NCBI RefSeq assembly: GCF_019056395.1
Contig: NZ_CP077639.1
Coordinates: 1,552,001-1,616,000, forward strand
Direction of reading: 5' to 3'
DNA: 64,000 nt
Origin: Terribacillus sp. DMT04
GTDB taxonomy: Bacteria > Bacillota > Bacilli > Bacillales > Amphibacillaceae
In this document: piece by piece, positions 44,967-52,465 of the stretch
How the letters are laid out: each line of letters starts with the position of its first letter
Position numbering within the stretch: position 1 is the stretch's first letter
The notes under the pieces: model-generated
What the model was told of the DNA's origin: nothing
What the model saw: the letters and a program-made list of their open reading frames with translations, nothing else
Database searches by the model: none
Program-made: the position numbers and the translations under genes

Positions 44967-45167
44967 AAGGTAACCATTATCATCTTCAAAACTTTCTACA
45001 GTTTTAAGGAGATTATTTAAATCTTCATTTTCCTTATTTAAATTCTTTTTAGCTGTAGATAATCCTTCTTTATGATGGTGAACTGAAGTGGCGTATGCAG
45101 CAGTTCCACCAACTCCGAGAATGGCTAAAATTAAGACACTAGTAATAATGACTGGCTTTTTCTTCAA
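44913..45167 (-). CDS. Membrane-anchored or secreted coiled-coil protein, probably 3'-truncated
   Basis: 84 residues from TTG 45167; GGAGGAA lies 7 bases upstream on the minus strand. A signal or anchor (KKKPVIITSVLILAILGVGG) precedes a charged helix (HHHKEGLSTAKKNLNKENED). The last 17 or so codons are antisense to the integrase remnant, suggesting that the original C-terminus was lost at an insertion junction. The family is unknown. Confidence 0.5.
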   Translation of the reverse strand: MKKKPVIITSVLILAILGVGGTAAYATSVHHHKEGLSTAKKNLNKENEDLNNLLKTVESFEDDNGYLSELLPLIYHCLLCVTPS

Positions 45168-45490
45168 TGAACATTCCTCCGAATTAAATACAATATAACC
45201 AAATTTTAGTTGTATTGTATCATTGCTAGGTAATTTAAACTATTGAAGTAAAAGGAATTCCATGAAGAACTGCGTTTATAGAAAAACTTCCGAGACAGCT
45301 ATTGTTCAAAAAATGAATTTAGAATAACATGGTAATTAACAGTTATAAAGGAGTAGTTGGAATTGAATTAGAATGGGTCTTCCCTATTGCTAATTCTTAA
45401 ATTTCGAATTTAGCAATTTCTTTAAATCATCATGGTGCTAAATGCACCCAAATTGATGATATACAATTAATGATAAGAAAGGGTTAGTAT
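45168..45490. other. AT-rich intergenic region with a dyad
   Basis: About 320 bases without a convincing gene. A dyad, ATTGCTAA...TTAGCAAT (45386-45417), is the only clear structure and may be an operator or a weak terminator. It lies upstream of the gene at 45491. Confidence 0.5.
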
Positions 45491-45841
45491 ATGGAATATA
45501 CAAAGGAAAATCTAGAGGCAGTCCGAGATATTATAATAGACTTATATAAGGAAAAAGGAAGAGCGATTTACTATAGTGAGCTATCAGAAGTGCTGGAAGC
45601 AAAAGGAACACCGCTACATCATAGATCACCAAAAATGCCTGAGTTACTCGAGGCAATTTCCATACATGAAGAAAAGAATAACAGGGGAATGTTTAGCGTA
45701 ATGGTCGTTGCTAAGAAAAGTCGAGTATCTGGAGAAGGGTTCTTTACATTGGCTCAACAACTGGGAAGAGATTTTGAAGATCCCAAGACATTTGCTGAAG
45801 AAGAAAGAAAAAGAGTTTCTGCAATTTGGGGCTTAGTTTAG
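45491..45841 (+). CDS. Winged-helix-like hypothetical protein
   Basis: 116 residues; GAAAGGG precedes the ATG. The first 70 residues look like a small winged helix (EAVRDIIIDLYKEKGRAIYYS, then HHRSPKMPELLEAISIHEE). The second part, GMFSVMVVAKKSRVSGEGFF, recurs in Firmicute accessory proteins as far as I recall. No function is known to me. It is followed at 16 bases by a NUMOD4 gene in the accessory patch. Confidence 0.65.
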   Translation: MEYTKENLEAVRDIIIDLYKEKGRAIYYSELSEVLEAKGTPLHHRSPKMPELLEAISIHEEKNNRGMFSVMVVAKKSRVSGEGFFTLAQQLGRDFEDPKTFAEEERKRVSAIWGLV

Positions 45842-45856
45842 TGAGGAGTGTGGCAA

Positions 45857-46084
45857 ATGGATAAAGAGTACAGACCAGTACCAGGTTATAAAGGACTATA
45901 TGAGATAGCAGTGGATGGATCAGTACGAAGCTTGGATCGTATTGGTGTTGATGGTAGGAGGCTACAAGGCCAGGATATGCTCGGTTATGGAAAGCCAAAC
46001 GGATACGCATCAGTAAAATTAACCAAGGACGGTAAATCCATAAGCCACAACGTTAAAAAGCTGATCGAAAAGACGTTCGGGTAA
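45857..46084 (+). CDS. NUMOD4-motif protein without nuclease domain
   Basis: 75 residues from ATG 45857 with AGGAG 8 bases upstream. It begins MDKEYRPVPGYKGLYEIA, the NUMOD4 DNA-binding motif of HNH homing endonucleases, and continues SVRSLDRIGVDGRRLQGQ and GYASVKLTKDGKSISHNV. It stops at LIEKTFG, exactly where an HNH domain would normally begin. It is either a nuclease remnant or a stand-alone DNA-binding protein. Confidence 0.7.
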   Translation: MDKEYRPVPGYKGLYEIAVDGSVRSLDRIGVDGRRLQGQDMLGYGKPNGYASVKLTKDGKSISHNVKKLIEKTFG

Positions 46085-46112
46085 GATATTTCTTTCACAC
46101 CAAGGAGAAAGC

Positions 46113-46253
46113 ATGGACAGAATAGATCAATTAATTGCAACTGAACTAAAACCTTATAATCTTATCCTAAGTTCTTTGGATAATAGGAGAAATGAGGAGG
46201 GAATTGCTCGCATTAGGCAAAAACACATTGCTGAAATATGCAAAACTCAGTGA
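46113..46253 (+). CDS. 46-residue hypothetical protein
   Basis: ATG 46113 after AAGGAGAA. Charged and helical: MDRIDQLIATELKPYNLI, then SSLDNRRNEEGIARIRQK. No family recognised. It lies 28 bases after the NUMOD4 gene, in the same direction. Confidence 0.5.
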   Translation: MDRIDQLIATELKPYNLILSSLDNRRNEEGIARIRQKHIAEICKTQ

Positions 46254-46391
46254 AAAGTGTTAATAAGAAAATGCAATTCCTTCAAAAATCAGCTTCTATA
46301 GAAAAGATATCCAGCGGAAAATACAAGTTGCTTAACAAAGGTAGATAGTATCCACCGCATTACTATGTAAAGCAATTAATATGATCTTATT

Positions 46392-46535
46392 ATGCTAAGA
46401 GCTATATCGCCAAGCGACTATGTTTCCCAAAGCACAATATTCGGACTTGATAATCCGATGCTTCACATGATAAATGAGTATGTCAGAAGGGTAATTTTAG
46501 AACTAAAAGCAGAGTCGGAATTAAATACGGATTGA
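46392..46535 (+). CDS. 47-residue hypothetical protein, possibly a remnant
   Basis: Open from ATG 46392 to TGA 46535: MLRAISPSDYVSQSTIFG, then MLHMINEYVRRVILELKA. The amino acid pattern looks coding, but no ribosome binding site precedes the ATG, so it may be the 3' part of a longer lost gene. The 140 bases upstream carry no gene that I can support. Confidence 0.35.
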   Translation: MLRAISPSDYVSQSTIFGLDNPMLHMINEYVRRVILELKAESELNTD

Positions 46536-46551
46536 AGTGGGAGAGCTTTTA

Positions 46552-47124
46552 ATGAAAATAGCTAATTTTGAAATAGACGTAAAAGATTATGCAGTACAGC
46601 CTGATGAAAATGGAAACCTATATATTACTGACAGTACAATTGGAGCAGAAGACTTTGAAAGTTTTCTAAAATTCTACTCGCAGCATATAGAAGGTGGCTC
46701 TTTCTTCAGTACAGATTTCTTCGGTATAAACTTCTATGGAAGGTTTGGACAATTGATTTTTGAGAATGCTGGAGTTGAATATAAATTAAGACTTGTTCTA
46801 GTAGAATCATCCGTACAGTTTCCCGAAAAAGGTTATTTAAATCCAGTTGAACATGTAATGTTTAGTCCTGTAATCCGTAATATGAGTAGAAAAGTAGTTG
46901 AACAGCAGCATGTAATTTATAAGCTGACTGAGTTACTAGTTGTTAAGGAGATTATCACTGAGGATGAAGCAGCAGCTATTACTCAACATAAAGATGCTGA
47001 AGAGGATTCTGCACAGATTTATTTAAAAGCTCAAGTAAACAATCTTGCCGAACATCTTGAAGAGACTTATGAAACAATTGACAGAATTAAACGAGATACC
47101 GAAGAAGAGGAGGGGCAGTATTAA
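46552..47124 (+). CDS. Hypothetical protein, 190 residues
   Basis: ATG 46552 with GTGGGAG upstream. Soluble: an N-terminal beta-rich part (ANFEIDVKDYAVQPDENG; GRFGQLIFENAGVEYK) and a C-terminal coiled coil (LAEHLEETYETIDRIKRD, ending EEEEGQY). No family recognised. It is the largest gene of the accessory patch. Confidence 0.65.
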   Translation: MKIANFEIDVKDYAVQPDENGNLYITDSTIGAEDFESFLKFYSQHIEGGSFFSTDFFGINFYGRFGQLIFENAGVEYKLRLVLVESSVQFPEKGYLNPVEHVMFSPVIRNMSRKVVEQQHVIYKLTELLVVKEIITEDEAAAITQHKDAEEDSAQIYLKAQVNNLAEHLEETYETIDRIKRDTEEEEGQY

Positions 47125-47257
47125 ACTAAGGGGAGCTCAACCCCCGTGGCCTCTCCATGAATCAAAGAACAGTATAAAGTCATGATGCAGTACATTGCCA
47201 ATGTAAATCGATAGGATACTTGTTAATAAATATAGAAAAGAGTGACAGACAAATAAT

Positions 47258-47307
47258 AACCATCCACTTTTTAAACTAAGTAACAAGGGATGGTTACTAT
47301 TTTTTTA
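47258..47307. terminator. Hairpin terminator between convergent genes
   Basis: AACCATCC / GGATGGTT with a 22-base loop, then ACTATTTTTTTA on the + strand. The minus strand also has ATTATTTG after it. Confidence 0.65.
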
Positions 47308-47565
47308 TGAATGCAGATTCAATTATTTTGTAGTGATCTACATCTTTTCCATACATGGCTCTTATATCCTTCTTATAAATAAATTCAAACGAGCAATCTC
47401 ATTCTTTGTGAACTGTTCTAGCTGTAGGTGATGCAGTGTCAGATTCGGCATTATCTCTTTGTCATCATCTTCGCTCCCCACAAAGTCGAGCAAAGCCTTC
47501 TGCGAAATATCCATTCTTGCCAATACATACTCTTCATATAATCTAATTTTGATTTGTTTTAACAT
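47297..47565 (-). pseudogene. Small gene, apparently frameshifted near its 3' end
   Basis: ATG 47565 has a perfect AAGGAGG upstream. Sixty-seven residues (LKQIKIRLYEEYVLARMD; SEDDDKEIMPNLTLHHLQ) end at 47362. A second frame then continues IYKKDIRAMYGKDVDHYK and ESAFIKK to a stop at 47297, right at the terminator. The two join into one protein of about 88 residues, so a single-base indel near 47375 is likely. The 67-residue product may still be made. Confidence 0.5.
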
Positions 47566-47572
47566 AATATCT

Positions 47573-47598
47573 CCTCCTTATCTGTTGTAACAAGGAGG
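47573..47598 (-). promoter_or_regulatory. Anti-SD hairpin over the ribosome binding site of the 47565 gene
   Basis: AAGGAGG (minus strand, 47579-47573) is perfectly complementary to CCTCCTT (47598-47592) with a 12-base loop. It could hide the ribosome binding site, as at ymfJ. Confidence 0.45.
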
Positions 47599-47736
47599 AA
47601 AGGGAGACTTAATTTTTGGATGAAAGAAGATAGAATTATTAAAACGATATTTACATACCAGAGAAGTATTAAATGTTACAATTCTAACTAATCTCTAGGC
47701 TTACTCTGAAACTATATAAAAAAGCGAGGTGATGAT

Positions 47737-48075
47737 TTGAGCAACTTCTCAATCCCAATTCTAGCTACATCCGTTGCAGTAATGCTACTTGTCTACCAGA
47801 GTATTTGGTTTCCTTTTTTTCTTATTATGGCGGTGTTATCTACAACTGGACTTATTGACCGAAAAAAGGAGAAAAGTTCTGGCTCGAAGTATCATGTATT
47901 CGAAATAATTTTTAGGATGGTGTTATCAATAGGGGTAGTCTTTCCCGTTCTAAATATATTTAACTTGTGGGTTGATGGAACATTATTTGTATATATTCCC
48001 TTACTACTTTTATTGGCATTTCGCTTGGCTTATGAGTATGTGCATTGCAAATCAAATAATGGGAAGCATTCATAA
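47737..48075 (+). CDS. Hypothetical membrane protein, 112 residues
   Basis: TTG start with GCGAGGTGA upstream. Four likely spans, including PILATSVAVMLLVYQSIWF and LFVYIPLLLLLAFRLAYEY, separated by a charged loop (DRKKEKSSGSK). The family is not recognised. Confidence 0.6.
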   Translation: MSNFSIPILATSVAVMLLVYQSIWFPFFLIMAVLSTTGLIDRKKEKSSGSKYHVFEIIFRMVLSIGVVFPVLNIFNLWVDGTLFVYIPLLLLLAFRLAYEYVHCKSNNGKHS

Positions 48076-48126
48076 CAGTGGTCCCGAACCTGCATAGCGA
48101 GAATAAGGGATTTGAGTTAGCGTTTC

Positions 48127-48351
48127 CTAACTATTCTTTTTCACCAGCTTGATCACAACTGGAGCATAAACTGCTGTTGTGATCATTAAAAATAGATCAC
48201 CAGATAAGTCAATGCTATTGCTGGAAACCATGGCAACGTACATTAGGAATACAATTAAGTATAAATATTCGAATGTCTTATATGCTTTTGAGAAAATAGG
48301 GGCATTTGCGATGTACAGCAGATTACCAATAAAGAAGATTGGCAATGCCAT
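48127..48351 (-). CDS. Hypothetical membrane protein, 74 residues
   Basis: ATG 48351 after AGGAGCGG. Three hydrophobic stretches: LPIFFIGNLLYIANA, EYLYLIVFLMYVAMVSS and LFLMITTAVYAPVVIKLV, ending KKNS. A promoter with TTGACT lies upstream. The + strand frame over the same bases has no ribosome binding site and is less likely. The family is not recognised. Confidence 0.6.
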   Translation of the reverse strand: MALPIFFIGNLLYIANAPIFSKAYKTFEYLYLIVFLMYVAMVSSNSIDLSGDLFLMITTAVYAPVVIKLVKKNS

Positions 48352-48384
48352 GCTAGCCGCTCCTGTTCGTTATTAGTTATAGTT

Positions 48385-48414
48385 AATGTAGCATGTTTTA
48401 ACTTTATTAGTCAA
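48385..48414 (-). promoter_or_regulatory. Probable promoter of the 48351 gene
   Basis: Minus strand TTGACT, an 18-base spacer and TACATT. Confidence 0.5.
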
Positions 48415-48562
48415 AATAATCAGAAATATATGCTCTTGTCTGAATGAAGCGGCCTGTATCCTCGCTTTTCAAGTTAGTAATATGCCTGAACTGAAACCGC
48501 AGGAAAGATGTTTAGCTTATAACCAAACAAGGTATGTGAAAGACAAAAAGGAGTGAGAAAAA

Positions 48563-48976
48563 ATGAAACATGTAAAAGCGCTAGTGATTAAATTTATCAT
48601 GATTCTTGCTGTTTTAACGATTATTTTCACCCTAATGTTTAATGTGGAGTTTAGTGATACCCTGCTGATAAGTGCTATATTGACGGTTGCTGCATATATA
48701 ATAGGGGACTTGTTTATCCTAAGCAGAGCGGGTGATCGGAGTAAATCGGGTGGCGATTATATGAAGCGCAATATAATGGCTACGATTAGTGATGCGATTT
48801 TAACATTTTTTGTGCTTTGGGTGTTAGGTGAGTTGCTGCTGAATCCAGGTAATCTTGTTATTCTGGCGTCTTTGATTTCAGCGTTTGTAATTGGGTTAGG
48901 TGAGTGGTTCTTCCATCGGTATGTGAATAATCGCGTTATTAAAGATCGCAATGCGCAGACTGTCGGTATGTTTTGA
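48563..48976 (+). CDS. DUF2512 membrane protein (YndM-like)
   Basis: 137 residues, four spans. MKHVKALVIKFIMILAVL opens it; GDLFILSRAGDRSKSGGD and GLGEWFFHRYV fit the DUF2512/YndM family of spore formers. Function unknown. AAAAAGGAGTG precedes the ATG. It has its own terminator. Confidence 0.82.
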   Translation: MKHVKALVIKFIMILAVLTIIFTLMFNVEFSDTLLISAILTVAAYIIGDLFILSRAGDRSKSGGDYMKRNIMATISDAILTFFVLWVLGELLLNPGNLVILASLISAFVIGLGEWFFHRYVNNRVIKDRNAQTVGMF

Positions 48977-49006
48977 ACTGTGCTATAGTATAGATGAAAT
49001 AATAGC

Positions 49007-49033
49007 AGGAATCCCGAGTTGGGATTCCTTTTA
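49007..49033 (+). terminator. Terminator of the DUF2512 gene
   Basis: Stem AGGAATCCC-GAGTT-GGGATTCCT then TTTACC. Confidence 0.85.
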
Positions 49034-49064
49034 CCTGTACGTAGCGCAGTGAGCGGGGGGAGAT

Positions 49065-49763
49065 ATGATGGGAGTAACGATGATACTAGCTTTGTCTGCT
49101 GGGTTCCTTTCTTTCCTTTCTCCATGTGTACTTCCGCTTTATCCGGCGTTTCTATCTTATTTAACAGGCGTAAATCCTCGTTTTAATAAACAAGAACCGC
49201 GATCTGCCGGCTGGTTTTGGCATACATTTTTCTTCCTAATCGGATTTTCGGGCATTTTCTTATTGCTGGGATATAGTGCTTTTGCTTTGTCGGAATGGCT
49301 TTATGTTTATCAGTCCTACATACGCGTGGCAGGAGGCGCATTGCTCATGATTTTCGGAGCTGTGCAGATTGGTCTGTTAGGGGGAAGGTGGCAGTCGTCG
49401 AAAACACTTTTGCGGTTTAAAAGCCGGCCGCCAGGATATGTTGGATCAGTGCTTATTGGTTTATCATTCGCAATGGGGTGGACACCATGTACAGGTCCAA
49501 TACTTGCTGGTATTATGACAAGTGCTGCCTTGCAGCCGCTGGAAGCTGTGCCTCTGATGCTGGCTTATATATTCGGTTTTAGTATACCTTTCTTTGTATG
49601 GGGCTTTTTTGGGTATAAATTACAAAAGCTGCAAAAAGCAGGAAAACTTCTGCACGAACTGAGCGGATATTTCCTTATAGTTGTTGGCATTTTGCTTTTA
49701 TTTGATTTGACTACAAGAATTACAGCATTTTTAGCTAGTTTTTTCTCCTTTTATGGTTTTTAA
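49065..49763 (+). CDS. ccdA: Cytochrome c biogenesis protein CcdA
   Basis: 232 residues, six spans. The redox cysteines are in LSPCVLPLYPAFLSYLTG and GWTPCTGPILAGI. CcdA passes electrons across the membrane to extracytoplasmic thiol-disulfide proteins for haem attachment and spore synthesis. GGGGGAGA precedes two adjacent ATGs. In B. subtilis ccdA is followed directly by yneI; here an mrpB-like gene intervenes. Confidence 0.93.
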   Translation: MMGVTMILALSAGFLSFLSPCVLPLYPAFLSYLTGVNPRFNKQEPRSAGWFWHTFFFLIGFSGIFLLLGYSAFALSEWLYVYQSYIRVAGGALLMIFGAVQIGLLGGRWQSSKTLLRFKSRPPGYVGSVLIGLSFAMGWTPCTGPILAGIMTSAALQPLEAVPLMLAYIFGFSIPFFVWGFFGYKLQKLQKAGKLLHELSGYFLIVVGILLLFDLTTRITAFLASFFSFYGF

Positions 49764-49817
49764 TTCGTGAAAAAAGACAAGAAGTAGTTTAAAATATGAA
49801 GGGAAAGGGTGTGGCTT

Positions 49818-50291
49818 GTGGAAAATTCACCAAACAATTTAATCTTTAAAACAACGACTGTGCTAATTTCCTTCCTATTGCTTGGTTTTTCGGTCTATCT
49901 ATTCTTTTCAGGCCATAATTCTCCAGGTGGTGGGTTTATCGGAGGACTTGGAACTGCAGCGGCCTTAGTACTAATGTATATGGCTTACGGCTTCAAGACT
50001 GTCAGCAAAGTTTTGCCAATTAATTATCGTATTTTAACGATGACAGGTGTGTTGATTGCTATTTTGACAAGTGCCGGTTCATTTGTTTTTGGACAGCCGT
50101 TTCTTAGTCACACATTTACATATGTACATGTACCTCTAATAGGTAAGATGGAATTGGCAACGGCGACGCTTTTTGATTTGGGCGTGTATCTTACCGTGGT
50201 CGGAATCGCCTTAACCATTATATTATCTATCGCACAAGATCGTTCAACGAGTGAGGAGAATACCAGTGGCCAAGATACTTATAGTAGATGA
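49818..50291 (+). CDS. Orphan MrpB/MnhB-like Na+/H+ antiporter subunit
   Basis: 157 residues from GTG 49818 (MENSPNNLIFKTT), with AAAGGGTG upstream; GTG 49809 is an alternative. Four membrane spans and the MnhB signature SGHNSPGGGFIGGL are clear, plus GKMELATATLFDLGVYLTVVG. MrpB normally works only in the seven-subunit MrpA-G antiporter, encoded together. No other mrp gene lies in the window. The end overlaps yneI by 26 bases, so translation is coupled. Its role beside ccdA is unknown. Confidence 0.85.
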   Translation: MENSPNNLIFKTTTVLISFLLLGFSVYLFFSGHNSPGGGFIGGLGTAAALVLMYMAYGFKTVSKVLPINYRILTMTGVLIAILTSAGSFVFGQPFLSHTFTYVHVPLIGKMELATATLFDLGVYLTVVGIALTIILSIAQDRSTSEENTSGQDTYSR

Positions 50292-50625
50292 TGCGAAATT
50301 TATGCGAAAAACATTAAGTGCTCTGCTAACAGAGGCTCAACATGAAATTGCTGGCGAGGCAGCTGATGGGAATGAAGCGATTGCTAAATTCCAGGAAACA
50401 AAACCTGATATTGTATTTATGGATATCACCATGCCGCATAAGGACGGACTTACCGCTTTGAAGGAAATCGTTAGTATGGATCCTTCTGCTAAAATTATTA
50501 TGTGTTCCGCTATGGGTCAGCAGCGCATTGTGATGCAGGCAATTGAGCTTGGGGCAAAAGATTTTATCACGAAGCCTTTTGAAGATGCACGTGTGCTTGA
50601 GACGGTGGAGCGAATTCTCGCTTAA
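50266..50625 (+). CDS. yneI: Stand-alone CheY-like receiver YneI
   Basis: 119 residues from GTG 50266 (MAKILIVDDAKFMRKTL) with GAGGAGA upstream, inside the end of the mrpB-like gene. Receiver domain only: acidic D8-D9, phosphoacceptor D53 (FMDITMP) and K in FITKPF. Also called CcdB in Bacillus, where it lies between ccdA and ccdC; no output domain is present and its partner is unknown. Confidence 0.9.
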   Translation: MAKILIVDDAKFMRKTLSALLTEAQHEIAGEAADGNEAIAKFQETKPDIVFMDITMPHKDGLTALKEIVSMDPSAKIIMCSAMGQQRIVMQAIELGAKDFITKPFEDARVLETVERILA

Positions 50626-50654
50626 ACAGATTGTAATTGAAAGAAGTGAAGGGT

Positions 50655-51128
50655 ATGACATTACCTGTTATCATTAGTACAATACTTGTAGCATGTATGG
50701 GACTAGCTGTAGCAATGATTCGGATGCGTGCTGCTGCCAGGCCGGTTACCGCAAAGAAAATCATCCTGCCGCCGCTTTTTATGAGCACGGGTGCGCTTAT
50801 GTTTCTGTTTCCCGTATTCCGGGTTCCGTGGTGGGAAGTATGGTCCTCTTTAGGAGTTGGAGTGATTTTTTCCAGCTTGCTGATCCTAACTTCAAATTTT
50901 GAGGTGAGAGATGAGGCGATTTTCCTAAAGCCATCTAAAGCATTTGCTGTTATCTTGGTTGGACTAGTCTTCGTTCGGGTGCTTCTTAAGGTGGCGATTG
51001 GTCAAACAATTGAAATCGGGACAATGGGCGGTGTCTTCTTCTTATTGGCTTTTGGTATGATTGTTTCTTGGCGGATTGCAATGTTTTGGAAGTATAAACG
51101 GCTTGAGAGGCGTATGCAAGTCTCCTAA
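50655..51128 (+). CDS. ccdC: CcdC-family membrane protein YneJ
   Basis: 157 residues from ATG 50655 (MTLPVIISTILVACMGL); a TTG at 50637 is possible but has no ribosome binding site. Five spans and the family motif KKIILPPLFMSTGALMFLFP. It sits in the ccdA-yneI-ccdC cluster linked to cytochrome c maturation; a direct role has not been shown in B. subtilis as far as I know. Confidence 0.88.
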   Translation: MTLPVIISTILVACMGLAVAMIRMRAAARPVTAKKIILPPLFMSTGALMFLFPVFRVPWWEVWSSLGVGVIFSSLLILTSNFEVRDEAIFLKPSKAFAVILVGLVFVRVLLKVAIGQTIEIGTMGGVFFLLAFGMIVSWRIAMFWKYKRLERRMQVS

Positions 51129-51133
51129 TGTTG

Positions 51134-51168
51134 TAAAAAGACTTTCTTCCCGTAAGAAAGTCTTTTTT
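51134..51168 (+). terminator. Terminator after ccdC
   Basis: Stem AAAAAGACTTTCTT-CCCGT-AAGAAAGTCTTTTT with T-run. Confidence 0.95.
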
Positions 51169-51314
51169 GTATAGGTGTATTGTCTGTACAAGATTTAGGA
51201 AAATCATGGTACGAACGTTTTGTTTTTCTCTTAATTGTAGTAACATACATAACAAAAGGACTTTTACATACATAAGATGCGCGATTAAGGTCACATATTA
51301 GGGGGCGAAGGAGC

Positions 51315-52421
51315 TTGAAAGAAGACGACTATAATAGAGAGAAACAAAAACAAGCAGCTTCATTTAATTTAATGAGCTTTGATGGACGTACTTTTGCTGG
51401 ACTTCCTAAGCCGATGCTGAAGTGGATTGATGAAAACGGCTTTGACATTGTATTCGTCTGTGACGAAGAAGGTATGATTCAATACACTTCCACATCGATT
51501 ACACGGATGCTCGGTTATCTTCCCGAGGAAGTCTATGGTACGTCTTCTTTAGCTTATTTGGATCCTTGTGATGTCCCTGTACTTCGTAATAGGATTAACT
51601 CCACAACAGAATGGCCGCAGCGATTCCATCTGACAGCTTTAGATAATCGGGGAAAACATATATGGATGGAAGCGAGTATCTCTTTTGTAGAGACGCCGGA
51701 AGCCTCGTATTATATCGGAGTTGCCAAGGATGTGTCTGACAAAAAAGAAATTGAAGAGATGATGTTTCGGTCTGAGAAGATGAGTGTAGCAGGGCAGCTT
51801 GCAGCCGGTATTGCGCACGAAATCCGAAACCCGCTGACCAGCTTGAAGGGTTTCTTGCAGCTTATTCAAGCCGGTATTAGCCGTAAAGAAGAATATTATA
51901 AAATCATGGTGGAAGAAATTGAGAAGATTGAAACGATTACATCTGAACTTCTATTCATTTCAAAGCCAGTGGCAGAGAATAAAGAAACAGAAACAATACA
52001 CGAAATGCTGCAAGACGTTATAACACTTCTTTATTCGCAAGCTCGCCTGCAGAATGTGCAAATCACTTTTGAGAAAGGGCAGAATTCCAGTTTGCTCTGT
52101 GATCGATCGCAAATCAAACAGCTGTTCATTAACCTTATCAAGAATGCACTTGAAGAAATGCCCAATGGCGGTAAGATTGATATTCGTCAAAGGCAAGCAG
52201 ACGGGGTTTGTATCGTTGATGTCGTTGATGAAGGGCCGGGTATTCCGGATAATGTGCTCGAAAAGCTGAAAGAGCCTTTCTTTACAACAAAGAAAGAGGG
52301 GACAGGTCTTGGTTTAATGATTTGTACCCAAATACTTGAAAAGCATAATGGCAGACTTGATATCCTGCGAAATGAAACGTTAGGGAGTACTTTCAGTGTG
52401 TTTCTGCCGGTTATGAACTAA
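51315..52421 (+). CDS. PAS-domain sensor histidine kinase, sporulation-kinase type
   Basis: 368 residues from TTG 51315 with GAAGGAG close upstream. One PAS domain (about 40-145; DIVFVCDEEGMIQYTSTSI). The H-box AAGIAHEIRNPLTSLKGF places the phosphorylated His at 168. The ATPase has N box (NLIKNALEEM), DEGPGIP and GTGLGL. There are no membrane spans, so it is cytosolic like KinA or KinE. It is an orphan kinase with no response regulator beside it, typical of kinases feeding Spo0F. The specific KinA-E assignment is not possible here. Confidence 0.85.
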   Translation: MKEDDYNREKQKQAASFNLMSFDGRTFAGLPKPMLKWIDENGFDIVFVCDEEGMIQYTSTSITRMLGYLPEEVYGTSSLAYLDPCDVPVLRNRINSTTEWPQRFHLTALDNRGKHIWMEASISFVETPEASYYIGVAKDVSDKKEIEEMMFRSEKMSVAGQLAAGIAHEIRNPLTSLKGFLQLIQAGISRKEEYYKIMVEEIEKIETITSELLFISKPVAENKETETIHEMLQDVITLLYSQARLQNVQITFEKGQNSSLLCDRSQIKQLFINLIKNALEEMPNGGKIDIRQRQADGVCIVDVVDEGPGIPDNVLEKLKEPFFTTKKEGTGLGLMICTQILEKHNGRLDILRNETLGSTFSVFLPVMN

Positions 52422-52433
52422 TAAATATTTATA

Positions 52434-52459
52434 CATGGCCTCTCCGTTAAGAGGCCATG
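52434..52459. terminator. Hairpin between the kinase and sspP
   Basis: Stem CATGGCCTCT / AGAGGCCATG between convergent genes. The U-tract is weak on both sides. Confidence 0.7.
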
Positions 52460-52465
52460 CTGTAT

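Noticed and set aside
47616-47689. 23-residue frame after the 47565 gene leader
   Set aside because: Too short and the nearest ribosome binding site is too far from the ATG.
48179-48376. 65-residue + strand frame opposite the 48351 membrane gene
   Set aside because: No ribosome binding site, and the minus frame has a better one plus a promoter.
49809-49817. Earlier GTG start for the mrpB-like gene
   Set aside because: It overlaps the AAAGGGTG ribosome binding site that serves GTG 49818.
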